Positions 25,012 to 32,837 of a DNA stretch of 64,000 bases are shown here, piece after piece. The stretch is from Falsirhodobacter halotolerans. Lineage in GTDB: Bacteria > Pseudomonadota > Alphaproteobacteria > Rhodobacterales > Rhodobacteraceae. Below the pieces are notes generated by a model. That model was given only the letters and a program-made list of their open reading frames with translations, did not search any database and was not told where the DNA came from. The translations under genes were made by a program, and so were the position numbers. The stretch's first letter is position 1. Each line of letters begins with the position of its first letter. The stretch is from the NCBI RefSeq assembly GCF_022899245.1, contig NZ_JALJAZ010000001.1, forward strand, positions 768,501 to 832,500, given 5' to 3'.

Positions 25012-25353
25012 ATGGCCAGCAGCACGATTTCCAGCCGCGAAGTGGACGGCACCAAGGTCTACAGCCCCTCGGGTGAGAAACTGGGCAGCATCGACCACAT
25101 CATGATCGACAAGCAGTCGGGCAACGTCGCCTATGCCGTCATGGGTTTCGGCGGCTTCCTCGGTATGGGCGAAGGGCATCATCCGCTGCCGTGGCGCAAG
25201 CTGCGTTACGATACCGAACTGGGCGGATATGTCACCGATGTGACCAAGGACCAGCTGGAAGGTGCGCCCGTGCGTCCCGACAACTGGGAAGATGACCGCG
25301 CATGGGCCACATCTTTCTACGGCTATTACGGCGTGGCACCTTATTGGGTGTGA
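25012..25353 (+). CDS. PRC-barrel domain protein
   Basis: A 113-residue protein without a signal peptide. The PRC-barrel fold covers most of it: ISSREVDGTKVYSPSGEKLGSIDHIMID, then a Gly-rich GFGGFLGMGEGHHPLPW segment that is very common in stress-linked PRC-barrel proteins. The ATG at 25012 follows GGAGGAGA; the earlier in-frame TTG at 24997 overlaps that box and is rejected. It has its own EcfG-type promoter. Its stop abuts the stop of the convergent DUF1178 gene. Confidence 0.85.
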   Translation: MASSTISSREVDGTKVYSPSGEKLGSIDHIMIDKQSGNVAYAVMGFGGFLGMGEGHHPLPWRKLRYDTELGGYVTDVTKDQLEGAPVRPDNWEDDRAWATSFYGYYGVAPYWV

Positions 25354-25743
25354 TCAATTGGCCCGTCGCGTCGGCCGGAAGGGCAGGGGTGCCACGGGAA
25401 TATCGTCTTCGATAAGGCGGCGCACGTCCTCAAGACGGGCCTCGCCATAGATCGACCGGCCCGGCGCCTCTCCGTTGTGGATGCGCCGGGCTTCTTCAGC
25501 AAATTCGGTGCCGACATAGGTGGAGGTGGCCTCGATCTCTCGTTTCAGGTCGGCCAGCGCCTTGCGCCGATCTTCCGACGTTGCGGTGACGCTGGGGGCC
25601 ATCAACGCCTTTTCCACATGAGTGGATACGCATTCCGAACATGTGACCTGACCCGCGCGCAGCAGCGCGTCGAACGTATCGGACGAGGCATACCATCCGT
25701 CAAACGCATGGCCGTCCGCGCATTTCAGGTCGTATCGGATCAT
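25354..25743 (-). CDS. DUF1178 family protein
   Basis: A 129-residue protein opening MIRYDLKCADGHAFDGWYAS, the usual start of DUF1178. The Cys of KCADGH and the pair in TCSEC suggest a metal-binding knuckle like those in zinc-ribbon regulators. Function is unknown. An in-frame start at 25794 exists, but the ATG at 25743 gives the conserved N-terminus. A Nudix gene lies 56 bp upstream on the same strand, a pairing I recall from other Rhodobacterales. Confidence 0.85.
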   Translation of the reverse strand: MIRYDLKCADGHAFDGWYASSDTFDALLRAGQVTCSECVSTHVEKALMAPSVTATSEDRRKALADLKREIEATSTYVGTEFAEEARRIHNGEAPGRSIYGEARLEDVRRLIEDDIPVAPLPFRPTRRAN

Positions 25744-25799
25744 GCCGTTTCCCATCGTCTCACACGAACTGAGGTACGGATATTCCGCCGACATTCAAG

Positions 25800-26261
25800 T
25801 CATGTCATGGGGGAGAAGTGGCCCAGCAACGCCCGAAGGGCGTGTTCGTCCACGCGTCGGGCCGCCTCTGACACGGCGAACCATTTCCGCCGCCGCTGCT
25901 TGGCTTCGGGGTAGCGTTTCGCAAGGGCGTCGACACGCAGGTCATAGACGTCCACCTCGCATGGAAGGTGCCGTTCCCGCGGCGAGCCGCGCCCGACAAC
26001 CTTGTCATAGGCATAATGTCCGATGACCGCCCCGACCGTTCCCGACACGCCCGCCTCCTCCCATGCTTCCTGGGCCGCGGAATTGGCGTCGACCTGCCCC
26101 TTGACCGGCCAGCCCTTCGGCATCACCCATCGGCCGGTTTCGCGGCTGGTGATCAGAAGAACCTGCACCTCGTTGCCCTTGCGCCGCCAGCACAAGGCGC
26201 AGACCTGCCGCCGGGCGGACAGGGTGGGTGGGGGAAGCCGATTGTCGGTCACTTCGGGCAT
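25800..26261 (-). CDS. Nudix hydrolase, diphosphoinositol-polyphosphate-phosphohydrolase-like
   Basis: A 153-residue Nudix protein. The Nudix box is in MPKGWPVKGQVDANSAAQEAWEEAGV around residues 47-72. It reads G-x5-Q-x7-QEAWEEAG, so the first Glu and the Arg of the standard G-x5-E-x7-REUxEExGU box are both Gln. The EExG core that binds metal is intact, and this variant is common in alphaproteobacterial relatives. Substrate could be diadenosine or diphosphoinositol polyphosphates. The ATG at 26261 is used; an in-frame TTG at 26318 would add 19 residues. Confidence 0.85.
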   Translation of the reverse strand: MPEVTDNRLPPPTLSARRQVCALCWRRKGNEVQVLLITSRETGRWVMPKGWPVKGQVDANSAAQEAWEEAGVSGTVGAVIGHYAYDKVVGRGSPRERHLPCEVDVYDLRVDALAKRYPEAKQRRRKWFAVSEAARRVDEHALRALLGHFSPMT

Positions 26262-26405
26262 GGGCGTGTTCTGGGGCTGGGGAGCGGACAGGGTCCGGGA
26301 AAAGGGCGGGACTTTCAAGCGCCTGTCGGAAAAACACCAAAATTCGGGATTACGGCGACACGCGGCCTATCGTTCGATGGGGCCATTACAGCGCAGGGCG
26401 ATCCG

Positions 26406-27524
26406 TTGCATCCTTCCTTTCCCATTCTGATCGGGGCTGAAATCTATCGCCATTCCAGCTATGGTCGGGCGCATCCGCTGCGGGTGCCGCGCGTGTCCAC
26501 CGTGCTGGATCTGGCGCGCGCCTTGGATTGGCTGCCCGCCGCGCAATATCGCACCAGCCCGCGCGCAACGGCACAGGCGCTGTCGGCATGGCACGACCCC
26601 GCCTATATCCGCGCTTTGCAGGAGGCGGAGGGGCGGAAAACCCCGACCGAGGTCATGTTGCAGCGCCATCATCTGGGCACCCTGTCGAACCCGCTGTTCC
26701 CCGAAATGTTTCGCCGCCCCGCCACCGGGGTGGGGGGCATGATGCTGGCCGCCGAACTGGTGCGGGACGGTGGGGTGGTGCATGTGCCGGGGGGCGGCAC
26801 GCATCACGGGATGCCAGATCGGGCCAACGGCTTCTGCTATCTGAACGATTGCGTGCTGGGGATGCTGGCCTTGCGCCATTTCGGAATGCAGCGCATCGCC
26901 TATGTCGATATCGACGCGCATCATTGCGACGGGGTGCAGGCGGGGTTCGCGGGCGATCCCGACATTCGCCTGATATCCGTCCATGAGGAGGGGCGCTGGC
27001 CCTTCACCGGGCTGTTGGAGGACGATGCGGGGGGGAACGCGTTGAACCTGCCCGTGCCGCGCCGGTTCAACGATACCGAGATGCGGGCGATCCTGCAGGA
27101 TCTGATCCTGCCCGCCGTGGACCGCTTTGCCCCCGATGCCATCGTGCTGCAATGCGGGGCGGATGCGGTGGAGGAAGATCCGCTGTCCCGGCTGGCTTTG
27201 TCCAACAACGCGCATCGCGAGGTGGCTTTGGCGCTGCGCGATCTGTGTCCGCGCCTGATCGTGACGGGCGGCGGTGGATACAACCCCTGGTCGGTGGGGC
27301 GCTGCTGGGCCGGCATCTGGGCCGCCCTGTCGGGGCAGGACGTGCCCGACCGCCTGCCCCCCAAGGCCGAGGCGGTTCTGCGGGGGCTGAGCTGGGGCGG
27401 CGGCGCGCGTCCCCCACCGGAGGAGGGGATGATGACAACCCTCCTCGACCCCCCACGCGAGGGGCAGGTGCGGAGCGAGGTGCGGGACCGCATCCGCACC
27501 CTGCGCCGATCGTGGGCGTTCTAG
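26406..27524 (+). CDS. Histone deacetylase-like (AcuC/HDAC family) amidohydrolase
   Basis: A zinc-dependent deacetylase of the arginase/HDAC fold, about 372 residues. It shows [18 protein letters not shown] at the N-terminus, then [20 protein letters not shown] and the zinc-ligand motif [13 protein letters not shown] near residues 165-178. [12 protein letters not shown] and GGGGYNP follow. Bacterial relatives deacetylate acetoin-related proteins, acetyl-CoA synthetase or acetylpolyamines. The start is uncertain: the TTG at 26406 gives the family N-terminus and has a weak GGGCG box. The frame is open much further upstream but overlaps the divergent Nudix gene. Its TAG stop overlaps the tpiA stop on the other strand in CTAG. 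Confidence 0.85.
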   Translation: MHPSFPILIGAEIYRHSSYGRAHPLRVPRVSTVLDLARALDWLPAAQYRTSPRATAQALSAWHDPAYIRALQEAEGRKTPTEVMLQRHHLGTLSNPLFPEMFRRPATGVGGMMLAAELVRDGGVVHVPGGGTHHGMPDRANGFCYLNDCVLGMLALRHFGMQRIAYVDIDAHHCDGVQAGFAGDPDIRLISVHEEGRWPFTGLLEDDAGGNALNLPVPRRFNDTEMRAILQDLILPAVDRFAPDAIVLQCGADAVEEDPLSRLALSNNAHREVALALRDLCPRLIVTGGGGYNPWSVGRCWAGIWAALSGQDVPDRLPPKAEAVLRGLSWGGGARPPPEEGMMTTLLDPPREGQVRSEVRDRIRTLRRSWAF

Positions 27525-28231
27525 GTCAGCGCGGCGATGATCGCGCCGAAATCGCTGGCCTTCAGACTGGCGCCGCCGACCAGGGCCCCGTTGACGTTGG
27601 GCAGTGCGAAAATCTCGGCGGCGTTGGCGGGCTTGACCGAACCGCCATAAAGCAGGCGCACCTGATCGCCGAACCGCGGGGCAAGGCGGTCGCGCAGGAA
27701 GGCGTGCACCTCGGCGATCTGTTCCAGCGTGGGGGTGCGGCCGGTGCCGATGGCCCAGACGGGTTCATAGGCGACGACGATATCCGTCGCCCCATCGGGC
27801 AGCGAGCCGTCGATCTGCGCGCCGATCACGTCAAGGGTGCGCCCGGCGTCGCGGTCGGCCTCCATCTCGCCCACGCAGACGATGGCGGTCAGGCCCGCCT
27901 CCTGCGCGGCCTTCACCTTTTCGGCCACCTGAGCGTCGGTTTCATGATGATCGGCACGGCGTTCGGAATGGCCGAGGATGACATAGGTCGCCCCCGCCTC
28001 GGCCAGCATTTGGGCCGAGATGTCGCCGGTATGTGCGCCGGAGGGGTTCGCGTGGCAATCCTGCCCGCCGACCGCGATCCCCGTCGCCACCATGCGCGAC
28101 AAAAGCGTGGCGGGCGGGCAGATCAGCACATCGCAGGCGGGGGAGGGGTGGGCGGCCAGAAGGGCCTCGACCTCGGCCAGGTCCGCGCCCGTTCCGTTCA
28201 TCTTCCAGTTTCCGGCAGCCAATCCGCGCAT
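27521..28231 (-). CDS. tpiA: Triose-phosphate isomerase
   Basis: TpiA interconverts glyceraldehyde 3-phosphate and dihydroxyacetone phosphate. The 236-residue protein has AGNWKMNG (catalytic Lys) near residue 6, GHSERR (catalytic His) near 87, the catalytic Glu motif [10 protein letters not shown] near 155 and the phosphate loop LYGGSV near 195. The ATG at 28231 follows AAGGAG; an in-frame GTG at 28255 lies upstream of that box and is rejected. The neighbours on the same strand are Fe-S assembly genes and dtd, not glycolytic genes. Confidence 0.97.
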   Translation of the reverse strand: MRGLAAGNWKMNGTGADLAEVEALLAAHPSPACDVLICPPATLLSRMVATGIAVGGQDCHANPSGAHTGDISAQMLAEAGATYVILGHSERRADHHETDAQVAEKVKAAQEAGLTAIVCVGEMEADRDAGRTLDVIGAQIDGSLPDGATDIVVAYEPVWAIGTGRTPTLEQIAEVHAFLRDRLAPRFGDQVRLLYGGSVKPANAAEIFALPNVNGALVGGASLKASDFGAIIAALT

Positions 28232-28286
28232 GATATCTCCTTGGGTTTGCACCAAAGGCTAGGGCATGGCGGGCAAAAGGAAAAGA

Positions 28287-28634
28287 TTACTCGCGGAACT
28301 TCACCGATTCCCCGCAGCCGCAAGCATCGACCACGTTGGGGTTGCGAAACTTGAACCCCGATTCCAGAAGCGAGGTTTCATAGTCGATTTCCGTCCCGAA
28401 CAGGAACATCTGCGCCATGGGGGCGATCATCACCCGCGCGCCGTCCTGTTCCACCGTCTCATCCATGGGATCGACGGCGGCGACATAGTCCATGGTGTAT
28501 TCCATGCCCGCGCAGCCGCCCTTCTTGACACCGATCCGCAGCCCGGCGGACTGCTGTCTGGTCATCAGGCGGGCGATCTGTTTCGCGGCGGCGGGGGTGA
28601 TGCTGACCGCCTGCTTTCCGGGAATGTTGAACAT
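28287..28634 (-). CDS. HesB/IscA family iron-sulfur assembly protein
   Basis: A 115-residue A-type Fe-S carrier. The three conserved Cys are in KKGGCAGMEY near residue 41 and the C-terminal ACGCGES near residue 104. These proteins accept clusters from a scaffold and pass them to apo-enzymes. It lies 7 bp downstream of the SufT-like gene on the same strand, so the two are co-transcribed. SufA and ErpA are possible equivalents; the sequence alone does not decide. Confidence 0.92.
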   Translation of the reverse strand: MFNIPGKQAVSITPAAAKQIARLMTRQQSAGLRIGVKKGGCAGMEYTMDYVAAVDPMDETVEQDGARVMIAPMAQMFLFGTEIDYETSLLESGFKFRNPNVVDACGCGESVKFRE

Positions 28635-28641
28635 CGTGTCC

Positions 28642-29001
28642 TCACATGAATCCGAGTTCGAGACGCGCTTCGTCCGACATCATCTCCATCCCCCAGGGCG
28701 GGTCAAAGGTCATGCCGACATTGACATGCTTGACCCCCGGCAGGGGTTCGACGGCGTCGGCGACCCAGCCCGGCATCTCGCCCGCCACGGGGCAGCCGGG
28801 GGCGGTCAGGGTCATCAGGATCTCCACCTCGGACGCGTCGTTGATCTCGATGGTGTAGATCAGGCCCAGGTCATAGATGTTGACCGGGATTTCGGGGTCA
28901 TAAACCGTGCGGCAGGCATCGACCACCTGTTCATAGAGCGGATGGTCGGTGGCGGACGGCTTGATGATCGGGGCGCCTTCGGCGGCGGTGGTGTCGGTCA
29001 T
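28642..29001 (-). CDS. sufT: SufT-like MIP18 (DUF59) Fe-S assembly factor
   Basis: A 119-residue DUF59/MIP18 protein. DPEIPVNIYDLGLIY near residue 37 and LTAPGCPVAGEMPGWV near 66 are the family motifs. It helps Fe-S cluster maturation under high demand, usually alongside SUF proteins. A HesB carrier gene follows directly. No suf cluster is in the window. Confidence 0.9.
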   Translation of the reverse strand: MTDTTAAEGAPIIKPSATDHPLYEQVVDACRTVYDPEIPVNIYDLGLIYTIEINDASEVEILMTLTAPGCPVAGEMPGWVADAVEPLPGVKHVNVGMTFDPPWGMEMMSDEARLELGFM

Positions 29002-29043
29002 GGGCGGGATCCTTTGTTCCCCCCGAATATAGGGATGCGGGCC

Positions 29044-29478
29044 CTATGCCTCAACCCAGATCGTGACGGGACCGGAATTGACCAGCGCAACCTGCATGTC
29101 CGCCCCGAAGATGCCGGTTTCGGTGGGCACCTGCGCGGCCATGCGGGCGACGGTGTGATCGTAAAGGCGCCGCCCGTCATCCGGCGCGGCGGCGGCGGAA
29201 AAACCGGGGCGGGTCCCGCGCGACGTGTCGGCGGCCAGCGTGAACTGGCTGACCACAAGGGCCGCGCCGCCGGTGTCCAGCAGCGACAGGTTCATCTTGC
29301 CCGCGTCGTCGCGGAAGATGCGTTGCTTCAGGATCTTGGCCACCAGCGCGTCGGCATTCGCCTCCGTATCGCCCTTCATCGCGCAGACAAGGATCAGAAG
29401 GCCCGCCCCGATCCGCCCCGTCACGGCCCCATCAACCGTGACCGACGCCTCGGAGACGCGTTGCAGCAGCGCCCTCAC
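29044..29478 (-). CDS. dtd: D-aminoacyl-tRNA deacylase
   Basis: Dtd removes D-amino acids mis-attached to tRNA. The 144-residue protein begins [17 protein letters not shown], has [17 protein letters not shown] near residue 78 and the Gly-cisPro motif in [10 protein letters not shown] at the C-terminus. Its start overlaps the end of the upstream sugar kinase gene by four bases, so the two are coupled. Confidence 0.95.
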   Translation of the reverse strand: MRALLQRVSEASVTVDGAVTGRIGAGLLILVCAMKGDTEANADALVAKILKQRIFRDDAGKMNLSLLDTGGAALVVSQFTLAADTSRGTRPGFSAAAAPDDGRRLYDHTVARMAAQVPTETGIFGADMQVALVNSGPVTIWVEA

Positions 29479-30380
29479 ACTTCGCGCGCCCAGGGCGGGT
29501 TGGCCCCCGCGCGTGAGACGGTGATGGCGGCGGCACGGATGCCAAGGGTCAGCGCCGCGTCCAGCAGATCGTCGGACAGGTCCGCCACCGCCGTTTTCGT
29601 CAGCGCCCCCGCGCGGTCCAGCGCCGCCAGAAACCCCGCGTTGAACGTGTCGCCCGCGCCCACCGTGTCGGCCACGGTCACCTTGCGGGCGGGCACGCGG
29701 CGCGTCGTGCGGCGGGTAATGGCGCGCGCGCCCTCCGCCCCTTCGGTCAGCAGAACCACCTTCGGCCCGCGGTCCAGCAACGCTTGCGCCAACGCCACCG
29801 TATCCCCCGGACCTTCCAGCCAGTGCAGATCCTCATCCGACAGCTTGACGATGTCGGCCCCGGCCATCATCCGCCCGATCCGGTCACGATACCGCGCGGC
29901 GTCGCGGATGAAACCGGGACGGATGTTGGGGTCCAGCATGACCACGCGCGACGCGGATTCGCGCGCAAGCAGGGCGGCATAGGTGTCGGCGGCAGGTTCG
30001 CTGACCAAAGAGATGCCGCCGAAGAACAGCGTGCCGATGGTTTCGGGCAGGGCGGGCAGATCGCCTTCGGACAAAAGCCGCCCGGCGGTATTCTCGTCAT
30101 AGAAGGCATAGCTGGCCTGCCCGTCGGTCAGGGTGACGAAGGCCAGCGTGGTGGGCCGGTCGCTGCGCGGCGCAAGGCCGGTATCGACATGGGATGCCGC
30201 AAGCGCCTCGGTCAGCTTCGCGCCGAAAAGATCGGTGGACAGGCCCGACAGGAATCCCGCCTGCGCGCCCAGACGGCCAAGGGCGATGGCCGTGTTGAAC
30301 ACCGCGCCGCCCGCATGGGGCACGAACGCCCCGTCCTTCGGCAGCATGTCGATCAGCGCCTCGCCGCAACACAGGATCAT
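29475..30380 (-). CDS. PfkB family carbohydrate kinase, fructokinase-like
   Basis: A 301-residue ribokinase/PfkB-family sugar kinase. The N-terminus [14 protein letters not shown] and [25 protein letters not shown] near residue 24 form the first family signature. [17 protein letters not shown] near residue 246 carries the catalytic Asp and anion hole. The form is nearest to fructokinases. The ATG at 30380 follows GGGGGGACGG; the longer frame from 30479 adds 33 residues of non-family sequence. It is divergent from the glycosyltransferase gene, with a 122-bp spacer. Confidence 0.9.
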   Translation of the reverse strand: MILCCGEALIDMLPKDGAFVPHAGGAVFNTAIALGRLGAQAGFLSGLSTDLFGAKLTEALAASHVDTGLAPRSDRPTTLAFVTLTDGQASYAFYDENTAGRLLSEGDLPALPETIGTLFFGGISLVSEPAADTYAALLARESASRVVMLDPNIRPGFIRDAARYRDRIGRMMAGADIVKLSDEDLHWLEGPGDTVALAQALLDRGPKVVLLTEGAEGARAITRRTTRRVPARKVTVADTVGAGDTFNAGFLAALDRAGALTKTAVADLSDDLLDAALTLGIRAAAITVSRAGANPPWAREV

Positions 30381-30502
30381 GGTCCGTCCCCCCAGATGTT
30401 TGCGCCGGACATTATCGGCCTCTGATCCACCCTGCAATGACGGATGGGGATTGACGCGCGGGCGGCGGCGGTCCCACATGGCCTGCCAATCCGAGACCTG
30501 TC

Positions 30503-31684
30503 ATGCGCTTTGCCGTCCTTTGCCCACCCTATGCCAGCCACCTGCACGCGTTTTCGGCGCTGGCGGCCGGTCTGGTCACGCGCGGGCATGAGGTGACCTT
30601 CGTGCTGCCCGAAGGGGTGGAGGTGGCGGGGGATGTGAAGGTTCTGCGATGCGGGCCGCCCCCGTCGCATGTGGGGCTTCGTCGGCACGCCATTTCGGCA
30701 GGGGTGCGGCGGATGGATCATCTGTGCCGCATGGCCGACCGCCTGCGGGATATGGACGTCATACTGGGCGATCAGACCGAACCCGCGACCGGCCTCATCG
30801 CGGATTATCTGGGCCTGCCGCAGATCTCCGTGGCCTGCGCGCTGCCGTTGGATCCCGCGCCGGGGGTGCCGCTGCCGTTTCTGGGCTGGCCTTTCGATCC
30901 GTCCGAACGCGGTCTGCGCCGCAATGCCGGGGGGGAACGGGTGGCGCGGATGATCCTTTGGCGGCAGAACCGCATGATCGCGTCCTGGGCCGACCGCTTC
31001 GGTCTGGGTCCGCGGCGGGGGATGGAGGAGTGCCTGTCGCCGCTGTTGACCCTGTCGCAGACCCTGCCAGGGTTCGACTTCCCGCGCCCCGAGGGTCCGG
31101 TGGTGGAGGTGGGGCCCCTGCGCGGACCGGAACGCAGCGTGGTGTCCGACATCCGGCCAGACCCGTCGCGGCCCTTCGTCTATGCCTCGTTCGGGACCTT
31201 GCAGGGGCACCGTCTGCACCTTCTGCGGCGCATTGCGGAGGGGTGCCGGCGTGCGGGGGTGCAGCTGTTGGTTTCGCATGGCGGCGGATTGTCCGACGCG
31301 CAGGCCGACCGAATCGGCGCGACGTGGGTGCGGGCCTTCGTGCCGCAGGAAACGGTGCTGGACCAAGCGGATCTGTGCATCACCCATGGCGGGCTGAACA
31401 CGGTGATGGAGGCGTTGATGCGCGGCGTGCCGTTGCTGGCGATTCCGCTCGCCTTCGATCAGTTCGGGGTGGCGGCGCGGGTGGTGCATCACGGCGCGGG
31501 TCTGCGCCTGTCGCGCCATCGGCTTGGGGTGGAAAAGGTTCAGGCGGCGGTGGAGCGTTTGTTGCGCGATCCCACCTTCGCGCGCAATGCGGCCCGCTTT
31601 CCGGCGGGGGGCGGGGTAAAGATGTCGGTGGACCGGATCGAGGCCGCGCTCATGCCGCGCCGAACGCTCGTAGCAGCGCAATGA
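30503..31684 (+). CDS. crtX: Zeaxanthin glucosyltransferase-like (CrtX-type) glycosyltransferase
   Basis: A 393-residue GT1-fold glycosyltransferase. ISVACALPLDPAPGVPLPF near residue 109, ASFGTLQGHRLHLL near 229 and ITHGGLNTVMEAL near 292 follow the Pantoea CrtX sequence as I remember it. CrtX adds glucose to the hydroxyl groups of zeaxanthin. No other carotenoid gene is in the window, so the enzyme either serves a pathway encoded elsewhere or uses another lipid acceptor. Its last 35 bp overlap the 3' end of the convergent DUF2585 gene. Confidence 0.78.
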   Translation: MRFAVLCPPYASHLHAFSALAAGLVTRGHEVTFVLPEGVEVAGDVKVLRCGPPPSHVGLRRHAISAGVRRMDHLCRMADRLRDMDVILGDQTEPATGLIADYLGLPQISVACALPLDPAPGVPLPFLGWPFDPSERGLRRNAGGERVARMILWRQNRMIASWADRFGLGPRRGMEECLSPLLTLSQTLPGFDFPRPEGPVVEVGPLRGPERSVVSDIRPDPSRPFVYASFGTLQGHRLHLLRRIAEGCRRAGVQLLVSHGGGLSDAQADRIGATWVRAFVPQETVLDQADLCITHGGLNTVMEALMRGVPLLAIPLAFDQFGVAARVVHHGAGLRLSRHRLGVEKVQAAVERLLRDPTFARNAARFPAGGGVKMSVDRIEAALMPRRTLVAAQ

Positions 31685-32207
31685 CATAGCCGTCGTCGAT
31701 GGCCAGACTGACCCCGACCTCGATCGCGATGACGATGGCGATCACCGCCGCCGCGTGAAGCCGACCGGCGACGAAGGCACCAAGGGCGGCGGCCAGCGTG
31801 TCACCGATCGAATTGGGAATGCTATCCCCGAAATATGCCAGCGGATCGCCCGGTTCATAGCCGAACATCGCGATCATGGGTGGCAGGTTTTCCGCCACCT
31901 CCCACAGGACCGACGAAAAGACGACGAGCAGGACGATGTCCTTGGCGGGCCAGGCGGGCCGTAGGGCGTGGAACAGAACCGCCAGCGCCATGCCGAACCC
32001 CACATGCAGCAGGGAATAGGCGTCGGCGGGGTGCTGGGAATTGCACTCGGGCGAGGGGGCCATCTGGAACACCCCCTCGCACCCTGCGCCCCAGCCACGC
32101 CCGAGGATCACCAGCGCGCCGACCTGTGCCACGGCCAAGGCGATAAAGGCGAGGGGCAGCGGAAACCTGCGGCTTGGGGCGACATGGTGTTCCACCGACC
32201 CGTCCAT
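31650..32207 (-). CDS. DUF2585 family membrane protein
   Basis: A 185-residue integral membrane protein with about four hydrophobic helices. CNSQHPADAYSLLHVGFG near residue 54 and the WEVAENLPPMIAMFGY segment near 101 are DUF2585 (UPF0314) features. No biochemical function is known. It lies 4 bp downstream of the DJ-1/PfpI gene on the same strand, so the two may share the stress promoter upstream of that gene. Its 3' end is antisense to the crtX end. Confidence 0.85.
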   Translation of the reverse strand: MDGSVEHHVAPSRRFPLPLAFIALAVAQVGALVILGRGWGAGCEGVFQMAPSPECNSQHPADAYSLLHVGFGMALAVLFHALRPAWPAKDIVLLVVFSSVLWEVAENLPPMIAMFGYEPGDPLAYFGDSIPNSIGDTLAAALGAFVAGRLHAAAVIAIVIAIEVGVSLAIDDGYVIALLRAFGAA

Positions 32208-32211
32208 GGGA

Positions 32212-32754
32212 TCAGTCGCCGGCGATCATGTCGATGACCGCGTCGCAGAAGGCGGGCAGGTCGTCCGGCGTGCGGCTGGTCACGACGCCGTCGTCCACGA
32301 CAACCTCCTGATCGACCCAGGTGCCGCCCGCGTTGCGGATGTCGGTGCGCAGTGACGGATAGGAGGTGAGGGTGCGTCCCCGCGCCTCATCCGCCTCGAT
32401 GATCAGCCACGGGGCGTGACAGATGGCGGCGACGGGCTTGCCCTGTTCGAAGAACCGGCGGACGAAGGTGGTCACGTCCTCATCCGCGCGCAGCGTGTCG
32501 GCCCCCACGGTGCCGCCGGGAATGACCACGGCGTCATAATCGTCGGTATTGGCGTCCATGAAGGTCAGGTCGACCGGGTGCTGGCCCTTGGGCGACAGAT
32601 CGCCTTCAACCGTGGCCGCGTCGTCTGCCTTGGTGCTGATCACGACGACCTTGGCGCCCGCTTCGGTCAGCGCCTTCTTGGGCTGGACGAATTCGGCATC
32701 CTCGGTTCCCTTGGGGGAAATCAGCAGGGCGACGGTTTTTCCTTGCAGGCGCAT
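32212..32754 (-). CDS. DJ-1/PfpI family protein (type 1 glutamine amidotransferase fold)
   Basis: A 180-residue DJ-1/PfpI protein. The nucleophile elbow is AICHAPW near residue 109, with the reactive Cys and adjacent His, and VVIPGGTVGAD near 75 carries the fold's Gly loop. Bacterial relatives such as YhbO and YajL are general stress proteins with chaperone or deglycase activity. An exact EcfG-type promoter lies 32 bp upstream of the start codon, consistent with stress induction. Confidence 0.9.
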   Translation of the reverse strand: MRLQGKTVALLISPKGTEDAEFVQPKKALTEAGAKVVVISTKADDAATVEGDLSPKGQHPVDLTFMDANTDDYDAVVIPGGTVGADTLRADEDVTTFVRRFFEQGKPVAAICHAPWLIIEADEARGRTLTSYPSLRTDIRNAGGTWVDQEVVVDDGVVTSRTPDDLPAFCDAVIDMIAGD

Positions 32755-32785
32755 TCGGCTCTCTCCGATATGTGGTTACCGAAAG

Positions 32786-32811
32786 AACGAGGCGCGGCAG
32801 GGGAAAGTTCC
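32786..32811 (-). promoter_or_regulatory. EcfG-type promoter before the DJ-1/PfpI gene
   Basis: On the minus strand GGAAC (32811-32807), 17 bases, then CGTT (32789-32786) fits the general-stress consensus. The -35 element lies inside the hairpin that follows the BCCT gene, so terminator and promoter overlap. Confidence 0.65.
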
Positions 32812-32830
32812 GCCCCCGAAGGGACGGAAC
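32807..32830 (-). terminator. Hairpin after the BCCT transporter gene
   Basis: GTTCCG and CGGAAC flank a CCC/GGG inner stem and a four-base loop (TTCG on the minus strand), with one mismatch, followed by TTTCCCC. It begins 7 bp after the BCCT stop codon. Its left arm contains the GGAAC of the next promoter. Confidence 0.55.
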
Positions 32831-32837
32831 CGAAAGG

